The notes below the pieces were generated by a model. The model saw only the letters and a list, made by a program, of their open reading frames with translations. It searched no databases and was not told where the DNA came from. From Ampelocalamus luodianensis (lineage: Eukaryota > Streptophyta > Magnoliopsida > Poales > Poaceae): a stretch of 64,000 nt of DNA. Of the stretch, positions 45,461-57,900 are shown one piece after another. The DNA lies in NCBI GenBank assembly GCA_036346255.1, contig JAYEVH010000310.1, positions 62,001 through 126,000 of the forward strand, read 5' to 3'. A program made the translations under genes and the position numbers. Each line of letters begins with the position of its first letter. Position 1 is the first letter of the stretch.

Positions 45461-48400
45461 TGTGAGGACCCGAATATTTAACTAGTAACACTTAACCTCC
45501 AAATGGTTCTAGCATTACTAATTAGACATTCTAAGCCTCGATGGACATATGCTCCCTGCACTGCAGCATATGCACATCATCACAAAATTATACATCAATT
45601 CCATACACATACATCACTAAGTTCAACAACGACATAAAGTAAAGTTATTACAAAAGAGAGCCGACTGCCAAATAGAATAATATACAAGAATGACAATGAA
45701 GCAAATGTGCCATAAGATGGCTAGAACAAAAGTCGACCTGTTAGCCACACACCCACAAGGCAACCGACCGGGCCGCCAAGCTAGTCGCCCATAAGCTACC
45801 ACAACACAGACTCACAAAGTGAGGCCCTTCTGCTCACCTTCCTCCTCTCGCAACAAAACAATTAAGCATAGCAACCGAGTACAAAGATTGTCTTTGTACC
45901 CGCAAGACCGACGTGTGGATTAGCGCACCTATTCATAAACTACATGCAAAGCTCATTTAGGTGGAGGTTGTATGTCTCATTTTGCATGAAGCCAATTTTA
46001 TTTGCAATAATGTAATACATTTTAAAAGCAAGTTTGCAAATCTGTTTAGTTATCAAAGTAACAGTGAAGTACAGATACATACAAGTAACCACTGGAAGTG
46101 ACTATCCCAATAGTCACCACAACATAGCACCTAATCCCCGATTCGCACTCACCCATCAAGTTTTAATTTAAAAGGTTGTAGTCTAACTCTTGAAAGACCT
46201 CCCAAGCGTGTCCATAACCTAGGACGAGGCTATTCGAATAGTTTTAACCCCGCAGGGTGTACCAATGTACCCACACTTGCATCGCTTTAAGCCAAAAGCA
46301 CACTTCCGTAGGTATGCTGCTACACGGCTAAGTCCTACGAGACGCTTTCCAATATTGTGTATTAACTACGAGCCGCTCGTATGGGTAGAAACACCATACG
46401 CTACATTGCAAGCCGAAAGACAACAAATCCCATCCCGGTGAAGTCTTTCTGACACTACAATGCTCCCAACACCATCCCTCCCGCGACCTCCTGCGACTTG
46501 AGCCAATACACGCCAAAGTACTAAGTCAAGAGAGGTCCCATACCCTCTAGTGTGGTTAGCACGCTAAAATGCTTGGTTTAGTGTAACAAGATGTTCGGTC
46601 CTTGTTGACTTAGGCACCATTCCACCACACCCGAGAATCACACCAACATACCATTGTGCCCAAGTCTAAATCATTTTGCTTTTAGTTTTAGTTTTCACAA
46701 GTAGACATGGCACAAGGTGGAAATCATAAATCATAATAAGTTTTGTAGATCAAGGTTATCGACAAGTCGATAACCGCCCATTTCTACCGGCTAAGCATGG
46801 CTAAGCAATTAATTCGCAACTACTAAGTGACAAGAGCCCATCCACGAACTCTAAATCACAGCAAGTAACCTAGGCTCATGGTAGTAGAGGATAATCATTT
46901 GCTAAGGAAATGCATCTACTAGGCCAACTATTAAAACAAAGTAGCAATGCATACATAGAATTTGTAATCAACATAAATACTTAAAATACTGGGATTAACA
47001 TGATCAAACCGCTTGCCTTCTTGCTGTTGCTCAATTGGTTATGGAGGATCGTTCTCGGGATTACCGCAAATGTCTAATCCTAAGCGAAAGGCAAAAGAAC
47101 CAAGAACAACCAATAAGACGAGCCACAAATAAACAAAAGAGCAAGCAAAACTTAACCAAATGCGATTAAATTTACACATAAGGTAGAATACGAATATACC
47201 TAGACATAGAAACTGAAAACCTAATTTGGATTTGTGGTGCAAAAGATAATGCATAAAAATACATTTTCGCCATAATTAGCACTGTAGCAAAAATATTTTC
47301 TAGAGAGATTTTGAAGCTGGAATTTTATGGTAGCTACCTACTGGTATAGAGGTAACCCATATAAAATTTCAGGTCATTTGGAGTTAAAGTGATTTAGTTA
47401 TGATTTTTCTAAGATGCAAAATTGGCATAATGCACTTTCCAGAGCATAAATATGTTCAAAACTAATTTTACAGAGAAGTATACCAACAGAGGGTTTTCTA
47501 GAATTTATCAAATATATTTTGCATTTACAGAGAATTACTTGTGCATTTTATAAGTCTTCCGAATTTTCTAAATGCTAAAAATAGGTACTAACTCATTAAT
47601 CAAGGTTTCATTATAATCTTGGACCTACCATCATTTTTATATTAACATTGGGTTAATAACAAATTTATCAAGGTTGGAATCATTCATTTTGGACATACAC
47701 AGAGCAAGATATGCATTTTCTAAAGTTTTATTCATTTTCGAATATTCAAAATGACAAATCAAGTTATTCCTAGTTATACAATTTTCACATCGAACATGCT
47801 TAAATCCATTTTTATAATAAGCTAAAGTGATAACATAACTTATTACGCTTGGAATTAACTAAAAAGTAGCTAAAATGAATTAGTTATGAGTTTCTAAAGT
47901 TTTACATCATTTTCGATCGTTAAATAAATACTTACCAAATACGTAACAACCCAAAACAAAGAAAACGTGGACGCCGTGGCCGTAGATTTAAAATCCAACA
48001 CCACGACGCTGGAAATAGCGCACGCGCGCCAAACCTAATCGGGGTCCACCGTTGATCAAGATCCAACGGCCCAAACGAGTGCATGCAACCGACGATGCGT
48101 TGCCTCGGTGAACCACGACCGCAGATCTAAAGATGAACGGCTTAGAACCCACATCTAACCGGAAGGTCCGATTGCACACATGATCTCACCGCAGATCGCG
48201 CGATGGACGGTCCAGATGATGAGGGGAACTGAGGGTCCGAACGCATACAAGATCTAGGCCGTTGATCAAGGGATCGACGGTGGCTATTGATTGAAGTTCA
48301 AAGGGATGTCGACACGTGGGACACGCATGTCGCTGACCTTGAGTCACACACGTGGACTTTCAAAGACACGAGCACAGATGCGCCGCCCACCCGTCTTGGG

Positions 48401-50598
48401 ATCGACAGGAGTTTTAGGACAGCGACATCATCAAACTAATGATTAGCGTTTAATGTGTCCTAATGATTGGCACGTATGGTTTAAGCGGTTTAAGGCCCAC
48501 CTAGCGATGACACAAGGTGGCGGCTTAGGACAAAATTATTGCTAATAATGATTAGCAATAAAAGGATGTAAAAGAGACACTAATGACTTCGATTTCAAAT
48601 CTAAGCCTCACGCCCACAAGTCGCTGACATAATTGCCCGGATTAAGACACAATAATGACATCCAATGATCACCAATGATTAGGCAATTACTGTGCCCTAA
48701 ACAAATGACGAAAACCGGAGTTCCCTTCCGGCAAAATCCCGAGCTACTTCCACGGCTTATCGCCGCGACACCGTCGCGGCGCCAACCAAGTAGTGAAATG
48801 GAATCGCAATAACCTTACGGACCTAGTGGTGGCAATCACGCCGGCGGTGAGGGACTAGAACGCCGGCTAGCCGGAAAATGAAAACGGGAGCCTTTACTGC
48901 TAAGTACGAAAATAGCGAGAAGCTCAGCTACAGTCCAGAGAAGCGGGTGCCAGAGCCTCTAGGGACTAATAAGGAGCTACCTTAATGGGGAGGAGCTTCA
49001 AAAGATGGCCGGAGATGCTTGCCCACGGTGGAGGCTTGCCGGACTTGAAGAAGAAAGGTGCAAATTGGTGCCCTAAGCAAAATGAGTGGCACCAAAACAC
49101 CAACAGAGCTTCTATAAGGTTCACAGAAGCTATATGAGCAAAGAATTGGAAAATGGAGCACTCACCGAAATGAGGAAGAAGATGACCAATTCTGACCGAA
49201 TTTGAACAAACCCCAAATTGGACAATTCTCGAGAATCAAATCCAAAATTAAGTGAGGGGAAATGTTCAAGGTGATAAATAGATGAGGTTAGGCAAAGAAA
49301 CATGAAGGAGGACCACTGAACACCAAGAACACCAATGGAGCTCCACTGTTCAACAATGGTGGATTGTTTGTTTTGAGGTGTTAAGCTCCAAAATTGAAAA
49401 TGGAGCTCAATGGCAAAGTGTAAAGGAACACCAGGAGTGTGTTGGGGTGCTTATAAGGCTTTGAAAGCATTAGGGTTTGACAATAATGCTTTTCGGAGAC
49501 ATGGTGCAAAGTACAAGGCATGGCCGAAAGTGAAAAAGGTGGAGATGATGGCATAGGGTATGGCTCGCCGCATATGTCTCCCATACCCTAAATGTTAACT
49601 AGGATGACCGTAGGGAGCAAGATTTGACACCTCCATCCTCTCGCACTGTGCATGCATGGATCCGGAGGTAGGAGACGATGCGGAATGTACTAGGAGGATT
49701 TTCACCGCTGGATTAGACACGGACGGCCGAGATAGCGCCACGCTGCGCGCTTCAAAACACAACGGGAGATTGCGAGCCCTACGATTAGAAACGGACGGCT
49801 CAGATTGCCCCACGCCGCAAACTCTATTTACAACGAAGTACGCGAGCGCTGGATCTTAATCCAACGGCTCGATTCAAAAATGCAACCGAGGGTCCAAGGC
49901 TTCGGAAATCTCAACGGTTGGATGGGGATCTATCGGCCGACATTCGCATTTGCAACCGGAAGGTCCGGTGATACACGCGCGGGCCGTGCGATTTAGATCT
50001 AACGGACGAGATCGATTGCGCTTTAAAGAGTGGCTCGGTGCGCTTAGTTGATCGACCGAATCAAGTGGCTCGAGCCCGAGTCCGACTCGAACCCAAGCAA
50101 CAAGAAACCAAGTTTGACTTTGAAAAAGAACAGAGACTCGAAGATTTATTTGAGGTAGCAAAATAACTCCAAAAATTATGAAAATTTTACAGAGCTTGCT
50201 AACTCAGATATTAACCTTGTGTAAAATTTTCAGAGATTTTTATGCTGCGAATAAATCTCCAAAATTCTGCAAGGCTCTGTTTTAATGTTTGACTGAGAGT
50301 CAAACAGTTTGATCGCTTCTAAAATTTTCAAACAATTTCTAAAAATTGTGAGATTTTTCAGAGGGGTCACATACCATCACAGAGACTTAGGAAAATATTT
50401 CCAGAGGATGATCATAAGATTTGACAAGATTGTTTTTGGAATAACAAGATTTGGATCAACAAGACTTGTGACAATGTATTTCCATAATTCCTTGTACAAG
50501 AATTTCTTGGCACCACAGAATTACATGATGTAAGAAAAGTTTTAATTTCTACTGATTTTCTTACATTTGAAACACAAGCCCAAAATTGGGATGTTACA
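45461..50598 (-). repeat. 3' LTR e of element 2
   Basis: TGTGAGGACC to TGTTACA, 5138 bp. Landmarks: hairpin 45546-45572 with perfect CATATGCT/AGCATATG stem, CTATTCGAATAG at 46230-46241, exon A 47017-47079 (63 nt, one TAA), donor GTGAGT at 49165, TATA box CTTATAAG about 49451-49458. At 50599 it meets a polypurine tract (minus AAGGGGAGAG). Confidence 0.95.
47017..47079 (-). CDS. Candidate mini-exon A (copy e), one nonsense codon
   Basis: 63 nt between TTTCGCTTAG and GAAG|GCAAGC. Phase 1 reads LDICGNPENDPP, TAA, PIEQQQE. Copy f (56487-56548) keeps CAA at the stop position but has lost one base from a C run (62 nt). Confidence 0.45.
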
Positions 50599-50611
50599 AC
50601 TCTCCCCTTAC

Positions 50612-53600
50612 AAGAATCTCGGCAGAGATCTCGTTTACTCTGAGAAGAAAGAAGGAAAATCTGCACGAAGGCGATCTTCGCGCTCCCAAGTTGCTTCATC
50701 TTCGTAATGGTTTGACCACCGAACCTTAAGGAACTTGATGACACGGTTCCTCGCCCTCCGCTCGATTCTCAAGAATACGAACAGATGCTCGCGTAGGTCA
50801 AATTCTCCTGCATAACGAGAACCTCCAATGGAGCTTCCTCACGGGACACGGAGGCACTTCTTGGTGTGAAACATGGAACACATCATGCACACCCTCAAGT
50901 GCACTGGTAGCTCCAATCAGACGCGATCGCTCCAACTTTCCGATGATACGGAAGGCCCAACATATCGAGGAGCCAACTTGCCCTTGATGCCAAAACGCTG
51001 ATGGCCCTTCAAGGGTGAGACTTTGAGATACACAAAGTCATTGGGCTCAAAGCTCAACTCACGGCGACGACGATCCGCATAGCTCTTCTCGCTGGATCGG
51101 GCGCGCGCAGATGCTCGCGATCAATCGAACTTGACTTTCGCCTCATTGATCGAATCGAGCGAAAAATTGCCGCCACCACCTCACCAGTTCAACGGTTCTC
51201 GCATCTCCTCCCATACAAAGCCTCAAATGGTGCCATGCCAAGACCGGCTCGAAACTGTTGTTGTAGGAGAACTCAAAGAAATGGTAGGCACTTCTCCCAC
51301 TTCTTCCCATAGGAAAGAACACAAGCACGAGCATATCTTCCAACACTTGGTTGACTCGCCCGTCGACCATCACCGAGGATGAAAGGTCAGACGAAATGAA
51401 GGCGGTCCCCATAGCCTCTGCGGACTATGCCAAAACCGCGAGGTGAAAAGCGCACCACGATCGAAATAATCGTCTTGCACACCGTGAAGACTCACAATCC
51501 TCGAGACATAAAGTTCGCCAAAGGCCCCACACGGCCGAGTCTTGACGGAAGGAAATGTGCCACTTTAGTCAACCCGTCGATCACGACCCAAATAGCATCA
51601 TTCCTTTGGACGAGCGGGCAATCCGGTGATGAAGTCCATGCCAACCGAATCCCACTTCCATTCGCACCGCAAAGGTCAAGAAGACTGCTGACGCCGATGC
51701 TCGCCTTCACACGACAAAGACACGCCGCACTCGCAACGAACTCGCAATCTCGCGCTTCATTCGGGTCCACTGAATCTCGACGAAGATCCCGATACATCTT
51801 GGTAGCCCGGGTGAATAGACAAAGGAGAATCATGGGCTTCGCGAGAATCAAATCCCGCAATTCCATGACCTTAGGGACCACAAGACGCCGCCTAAACCAC
51901 ACAACGCCATGCTCATCCTCAAAAGCACTTGGCTATCCCATCCTTGATGTTTCGCTTGATCTGCTCACACCAACATCTGCTCACGTGCCGCCTTGATTTG
52001 GTCCACCAAGGTTGGTTGCACAACCAATGTAGCAAGAGAACCGTGCTCGGTCAAACCCAAATTAAGGCGCTGAAATTTCAAATGAGAGCAGCACGCTCTT
52101 GGAGCATCAACATGTTGCAATACACCTTCCGATCGAGTGCATCCGCAACGACATTGGCCTTGCCCGATGGTACCGAATGCCCATGTCATAGTCCTTGATC
52201 AATTCCAACCATCTTCTTTGCCTGAGGTTCAGATCTGGCTGGGTGAACAAGTACTTCAAGCTCTTGTGGTCGGAATACACCTCACAACGGTTACCAATCA
52301 GGTAATGCCGCCAAATCTTGAGTGCATGGACCACAGCAGCCAACTCCAAGTCATGAGTATGATAGTTGAGTTCATGAGGCCTTAACTGCCGCGATGCATA
52401 GGCCACAACCTTGCCCTCCTGCATAAGAACACAACCAAGACCCTGACGAGAAGCATCACAATAGATATCGAAACTCTTGTGAATATCGTGGAGAACAAGC
52501 ACTGGGTGAGGTCAACCGCTTCTTGAGTTCCCGAAAACTCACATCACAAGCAATGACCACTCAAACTTCTTGTCCTTCTTAAGCAATTCGGTCATAGGCT
52601 TCGCAATCTTGGAGAAATTCTCGATGAAGCGGCGATAGTAGCCACCAAACCAAGGAAACTCCGCACATCGGTGACCGACTTGGGTGACCCCAAGATAGCA
52701 CATCACCGACCTTGCTAGGATCCACGACCACACCTCCCGCTGAAAGAACATGGCCCAAGAACGCCACTTCCTTCAACTGAACTCGCACTTGCTCGAATTT
52801 GGCATACAACGGTGGTGTTGCGCGCCTGCCCAACACAAGTGAAGATGCTCAAGATGCTCTTCTTCACTCTTGGAGTAGATAAGGATATCATCGATGAATA
52901 CCACCACAAACCTATCCAAATACTCCATGAATACCGAGTTCATAAGATTCATGAATAAAGCAGGAGCATTAGTCAAACCAAAAGACATGACGGTGTACTC
53001 GTAAAGACCATAACGAGTAGCAAAGGCAGTCTTCGGAATATCCTCGGCCCTGATCCTGACTTGATGATAGCCCAATCTCAAGTCAATCTTGGAGAAGACA
53101 CGTGTTCGGCCAATCGATCGAAAAGATCATCAATGCGGGGCAAAGGATACTTGTTCTTTACCGTCACCTCATTAAGCGGACGGTAATCAACACACATGCG
53201 CAAGGTCTTGTCCTTCTTCTTCACAAAGATAACTGGACAACCCCAAGGAGATGAGCTAGGACGGATAAAGCCCTTCTCTTGCAGCTCACCCAGTTGCTTC
53301 TTCAGCTCCTCCAACTCATTAGGAGGCATGCGATACGGCCTCTTAGAAATAGGGGCGGTACCGGGCAGCAACTCGATCACAAACTCCAGATCTCGAACAG
53401 GAGGCATCTCGGCAAATCTTCGTGAAAGACATCCGCGAAGTCACACACCGTGGGGACGTCGCGAATCTCCAATGCCGCCGCTTCAAGGACATAAAGATGG
53501 GGTTCTCGCAACTGCGGTGAAAACCCAACCTGTTCACCTGAAGGGCTGGTGAGGTAGACAATCTTCCTGGCACAATCGATTTGCCCCAAGTGTTGGGACA

Positions 53601-53615
53601 ACCAATCCATGCCAA
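50612..53615 (-). pseudogene. Pol of element 2 (many frameshifts)
   Basis: Blocks in order on the minus strand: a protease tail [16 protein letters not shown] (about 53610), RT ([14 protein letters not shown] 53140-53190, [19 protein letters not shown] and FIDDILIYS 52780-53081), RNase H (52107-52502, [20 protein letters not shown]), integrase pieces (51143-51902) and a chromodomain-like end (50612-50780). The residues seen match complex 1. Most breaks fall at CTG/CAG sites, so some may be sequence errors. Confidence 0.85.
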
Positions 53616-54227
53616 GACTGCAGCTCCTCGGACAACCCATCCATGAACTTCTCCTGTTTAGCCTCATCGAGGCCACGCCTCCTGAGCATAACGAGCCAAG
53701 TGGTTAAACTCGTAAAGATACTCCGAGACGGACTTGCGCCCGCTAAGCGCAAGAAACTCCTTCTTCTTGAGCTTCATCGTGCCATCGTGAATGTGGGCCC
53801 GACGAAAGCAGATCGAAACTCATCCCACGAGACAACGTGTCTCGCGGGCTGCATGGCGAGAAAGTTCTCCCACCAAGATAGTGCCGCACCTCAAGCCGAT
53901 GGGATGCAAAGAGTGCCCGCCTCGCCTCGGCATCGAGCGATATTGAGCTTTCGCTCAACAAGACGCAGCCAATCATCGCGCCGAGTGGATCCTCCGATCG
54001 AGAGAAAGTGGGTGGCTGCGCACGGAGAAACTCCGCAAGCCCACCACGAGGCGGTGGCCACCACCTCCGAGATCCCGGCAAAGAGCCAGAGCGGAGGTGT
54101 TCTCGCAATGACCTCCAAGATACGGTCCGTCCATGCGATTCCGCTCGATCGAGCGTAACCTCACCATGGTCTGAGGAGGGGAAGCTCCTCATCGAACCAC
54201 CGATCGATTGCGGGTGGTTCTTGTCAT
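53616..54227 (-). pseudogene. Gag of element 2, truncated and fused to protease
   Basis: The ATG at 54227 (MTRTTRNRS) is followed by IERNRMDG and later EAKQEKFMDGLSEELQ in broken frames. At 53616-53619 gag codons jump straight to the protease LGMDWL region. Compared with complex 1, about 717 bp (5951-6667) are missing, removing the zinc knuckle and the D-S-G site. Confidence 0.85.
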
Positions 54228-54920
54228 CCTGTTCCACAAAAATAGGTTAAAACTCAACTCCGAACAGAGACAAAGAAAACTACTAACCTCTTAACAAAAC
54301 ACTCTTTAAAGGCTCATGTATCAACATAAAATTGCAGCAAGGTCATAAAGATAACAACCACCTTCTGTTATGACTAACTCGTATGGAAAACGAGTAATCA
54401 ATTTTTCAGAAGACAAATTTCAGAGCACTAACTTCTGCTCGAGACACTAGGAACAGGTGAAAATCGTACTACAGGAGGGTCTGACACTAAGCTAACTCAT
54501 ATCACTTCTTACCTGTTAACCCTTCAAGTTTTTAGTTGTATTTACCTCTCATTTCCTACCTTAATTACTCACCACTAGCTAGCTGTCCAAGATATGCACT
54601 AGCTGTCCGTAATTTCTCCTTCAATCCCTTAGCCGAAATTTGAAGTTCCAGGGCGCCTATTTCATACTCCAAACAGCCAAGACTCAGTTTAAGGCTCTCA
54701 TGGTGCTCCCAAACCAAGTTAATCGATTAAACACTTACCTTTGAAAAGAAAATGAGAGGGAAAAGTTTTCCAAATCTAACCAAGAATAAGGTGAGATGAA
54801 CAAGCTAAGATAGGTAAGGAGTAAAATTAGAGAACTTACTTAAGTTTTCATAAACTATTTGAAAGTAAGTTTTCAAAATATCCTAAAGGCGACCAAGCTA
54901 GGGGTTTCTACGGTCAGTAT
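54228..54920 (-). other. 5' untranslated leader of element 2
   Basis: AT-rich, homologous to 7308-7962, without an open frame of note. Confidence 0.7.
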
Positions 54921-54933
54921 GGCTCTTATACCA
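54921..54933 (-). other. PBS (tRNA-iMet) of element 2
   Basis: Minus strand TGGTATAAGAGCC: one base differs from the canonical PBS (C>A). It lies 4 nt from the LTR start at 54938. Confidence 0.9.
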
Positions 54934-54937
54934 ACTT

Positions 54938-57900
54938 TGTGAGGACCCGGAATATTTAACTAGTAACACTTAACCTCCAAATGGTTCTAGCATTACTAAT
55001 TAGACATTCTAAGCCTCGATGGACATATGCTCCCTGCACTGCAGCATATGCACATCATCACAAAATTATACATCAATTCCATACACATACATCACTAAGT
55101 TCAACAACGACATAAAGTAAAGTTATTACAAAAGAGAGCCGACCGGCCAAATAGAATAATATACAAGAATGACAATGAAGCAAAATGTGCCATAAGATGG
55201 CTAGAACAAAAGTCGACCAGGTTAGCCACACACCCACAAGGCAACCGACCGGCCGCTAAGCTAGTCGCCCCGCAAGCTACCACAACACAGACTCACAAAA
55301 GTGAGGCCCTTGGGCTCACCTTCCTCCTCTCAGAACAAAACAATTAAGCATAGCAACCGAGTACAAAGATTGTCTTTGTACCCGCAAGACTGACGTGTGG
55401 ATTAGCGCACCTATTCATAAACTACATGCAGCTCATTTAGGTGGAGGTTGTATGTCTCATTTTGCATGAAGCCAATTTTATTTGCAATAATGTAATACAT
55501 TTTAAAAGCAAGTTTGCAAATCTGTTTAGTTATCAAAGTAACAGTAGTACAGATACATACAAGTAACCACTGGAAGTGACTATCCCAATAGTCACCACAA
55601 CATAGCACTAATCCCGATTCGCACTCACCCATCAAGTTTTAATTTAAAAGGTTGTAGTCTAACTCTTGAAAGACCTCCCCAAGCGTGTCCATAACCTAGA
55701 CGAGGCTATTCGAATAGTTTTAACCCGCAGGGTGTACCAATGTACCCACACTTCGGATCGCTTTAAGCCAAAGCACACTTCAGTAGGTATGCACACGGCT
55801 AAGTCCTACGAGACGCTTCCAATATTGTGTATTAACTACGAGCCGCTCAGATGGGTAGAAACACCATACGCTACATTGCAAGCGAAAGACAACAAATCCC
55901 ATCCCGGGTGAAGTCTTTCGGACACTACAATGCTCCCAACACCATCCCTCCCGCGACCTCCCGCGACCCGAGCCAATACACGCCAAAGTACTAAGTCAAG
56001 AGAGGTCCCATACCCTCTAGTGTGGTTAGCACGCTAAAATGCTTGGTTTAGTGTAACAAGATGTTCGGTCCTTGTTGACTTAGGCACCATTCCGCCACAC
56101 CCGAGAATCACACCAACATACCATTGTGCCCAAGTCTAAATCATTTTGCTTTTAGTTTTAGTTTTCACAAGTAGACATGGCACAAGGTGGAAATCATAAA
56201 TCATAATAAGTTTTAGATCAAGGTTATCGACAAGTCGATAACCGCCCATTTCTACCGAAGCTAAGCATGGCTAAGCAATTAATTCGCAACTACTAAGTGA
56301 CAAGAGCCCATCCACGAACTCTAAATCACAGCAAGTAACCTAGGCTCATGGTAGTAGAGGATAATCATTTGCTAAGGAAATGCATCTACTAGGCCAACTA
56401 TTAAAACAAAGTAGCAATGCATACATAGAATTTGTAATCAACATAAATACTTAAAATACTGGGATTAACATGATCAAAACGCTTGCCTTCTTGTCGTTGC
56501 TCAATTGGTTGCGGAGGATCGTTCTCGGATTACCGCAAATGTCGAATCCTAAGCTTAAAGGCAAAAGAACCAAGAACAACCAATAAGACGAGCCACAAAT
56601 AAACAAAAGAGCAAGCAAAACTTAACCAAATGCGTTAAATTTACACATAAGGTAGAATACGAATATACCTAGACATAGAAACTGGAAAACCTAATTTGGA
56701 TTTGTGGTGCAAAAGATAATGCATAAAAATACATTTTCTACCATAATTAGCATCTGTAGCAAAAATATTTTCTAGAGAGATTTTGAAGCTGGAATTTTTA
56801 TGGTAGCTACCTACTGGTATAGAGGTAACCCATATAAAATTTCAGGTCATTTGGAGTTAAAGTGATTTAGTTATGATTTTCTAAGATGCAAAATTGGCAT
56901 AATGCACTTTCCAGAGCATAAATATGTTCAAAACTAATTTTACAGAGAAGTATACCAACAGAGGGTTTTCTAGAATTTATCAAATATATTTTGCATTTAC
57001 AGAGAATTACTTGTGCATTTTATAAGTCTTCCGAATTTTCTAAATGCTAAAAATAGGTACTAACTCATTAATCAAGGTTTTGTTATAATCTTGGACCTAC
57101 CATCATTTTTATATTAACATTGGGTTAATAACAAATTTATCAAGGTTGGAATCATTCATTTTGGACATACACAGAGCAAGATATGCATTTTCTAAAGTTT
57201 TATTCATTTTTGGAATATTCAAAATGACAGTAAATCAAGTTATTCCTAGTTATACAATTTTCTCACATCGAACATGCTTAAATCCATTTTTATAATAAGC
57301 TAAAGTGATAACATAACTTATTACGCTTGGAATTAACTAAAAAGTAGCTAAAATGAATTAGTTATGAGTTTCTAAAGTTTTTACATCATTTTCAATCGTT
57401 AAATAAATACTTACCAAATACGTAACAACCCAAAACAAAGAAAACGACGTGGACGCCGTGGGCGTAGATTTAAAATCCAATGCCCACGCGACGCTGGAAA
57501 TAGCGCACGCGCGCCAAACCTAATCGGGGTCCACCGTTGGATCAAGATCCAACGGCCCAACGAGTGCATGCAACCGGACGATGCGGTTGCCTCGGTGAAC
57601 CACGACCGCAGATCTAAAGATGAACGGCTTAGAACCCACATCTAACCGGAAGGTCCGATTGCACACATGATCTCAGCCGCAGATCGCGCGATGGACGGTC
57701 CAGGATGATGAGGGGAACCGGAGGGTCCGAACGCATACAAGATCTAGGCCGTTGATCAAGGGATCGACGGTGGCTATTGATTGAAGTTCAAAGGGATGTC
57801 GACACGTGGGACACGCATGTCGCTGACCTTGAGTCACACACGTGGACTTTCGACACGAGCACGAGGATGCGCCGCCCACCCGCGTGGATCGACAGGAGTT

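Noticed and set aside
45457..45461. ATGAC as a 5-bp TSD for element 2
   Set aside because: It would require the LTR to end TTAC rather than TTACA, unlike all other copies. TGAC[C] with one lost base is more consistent.
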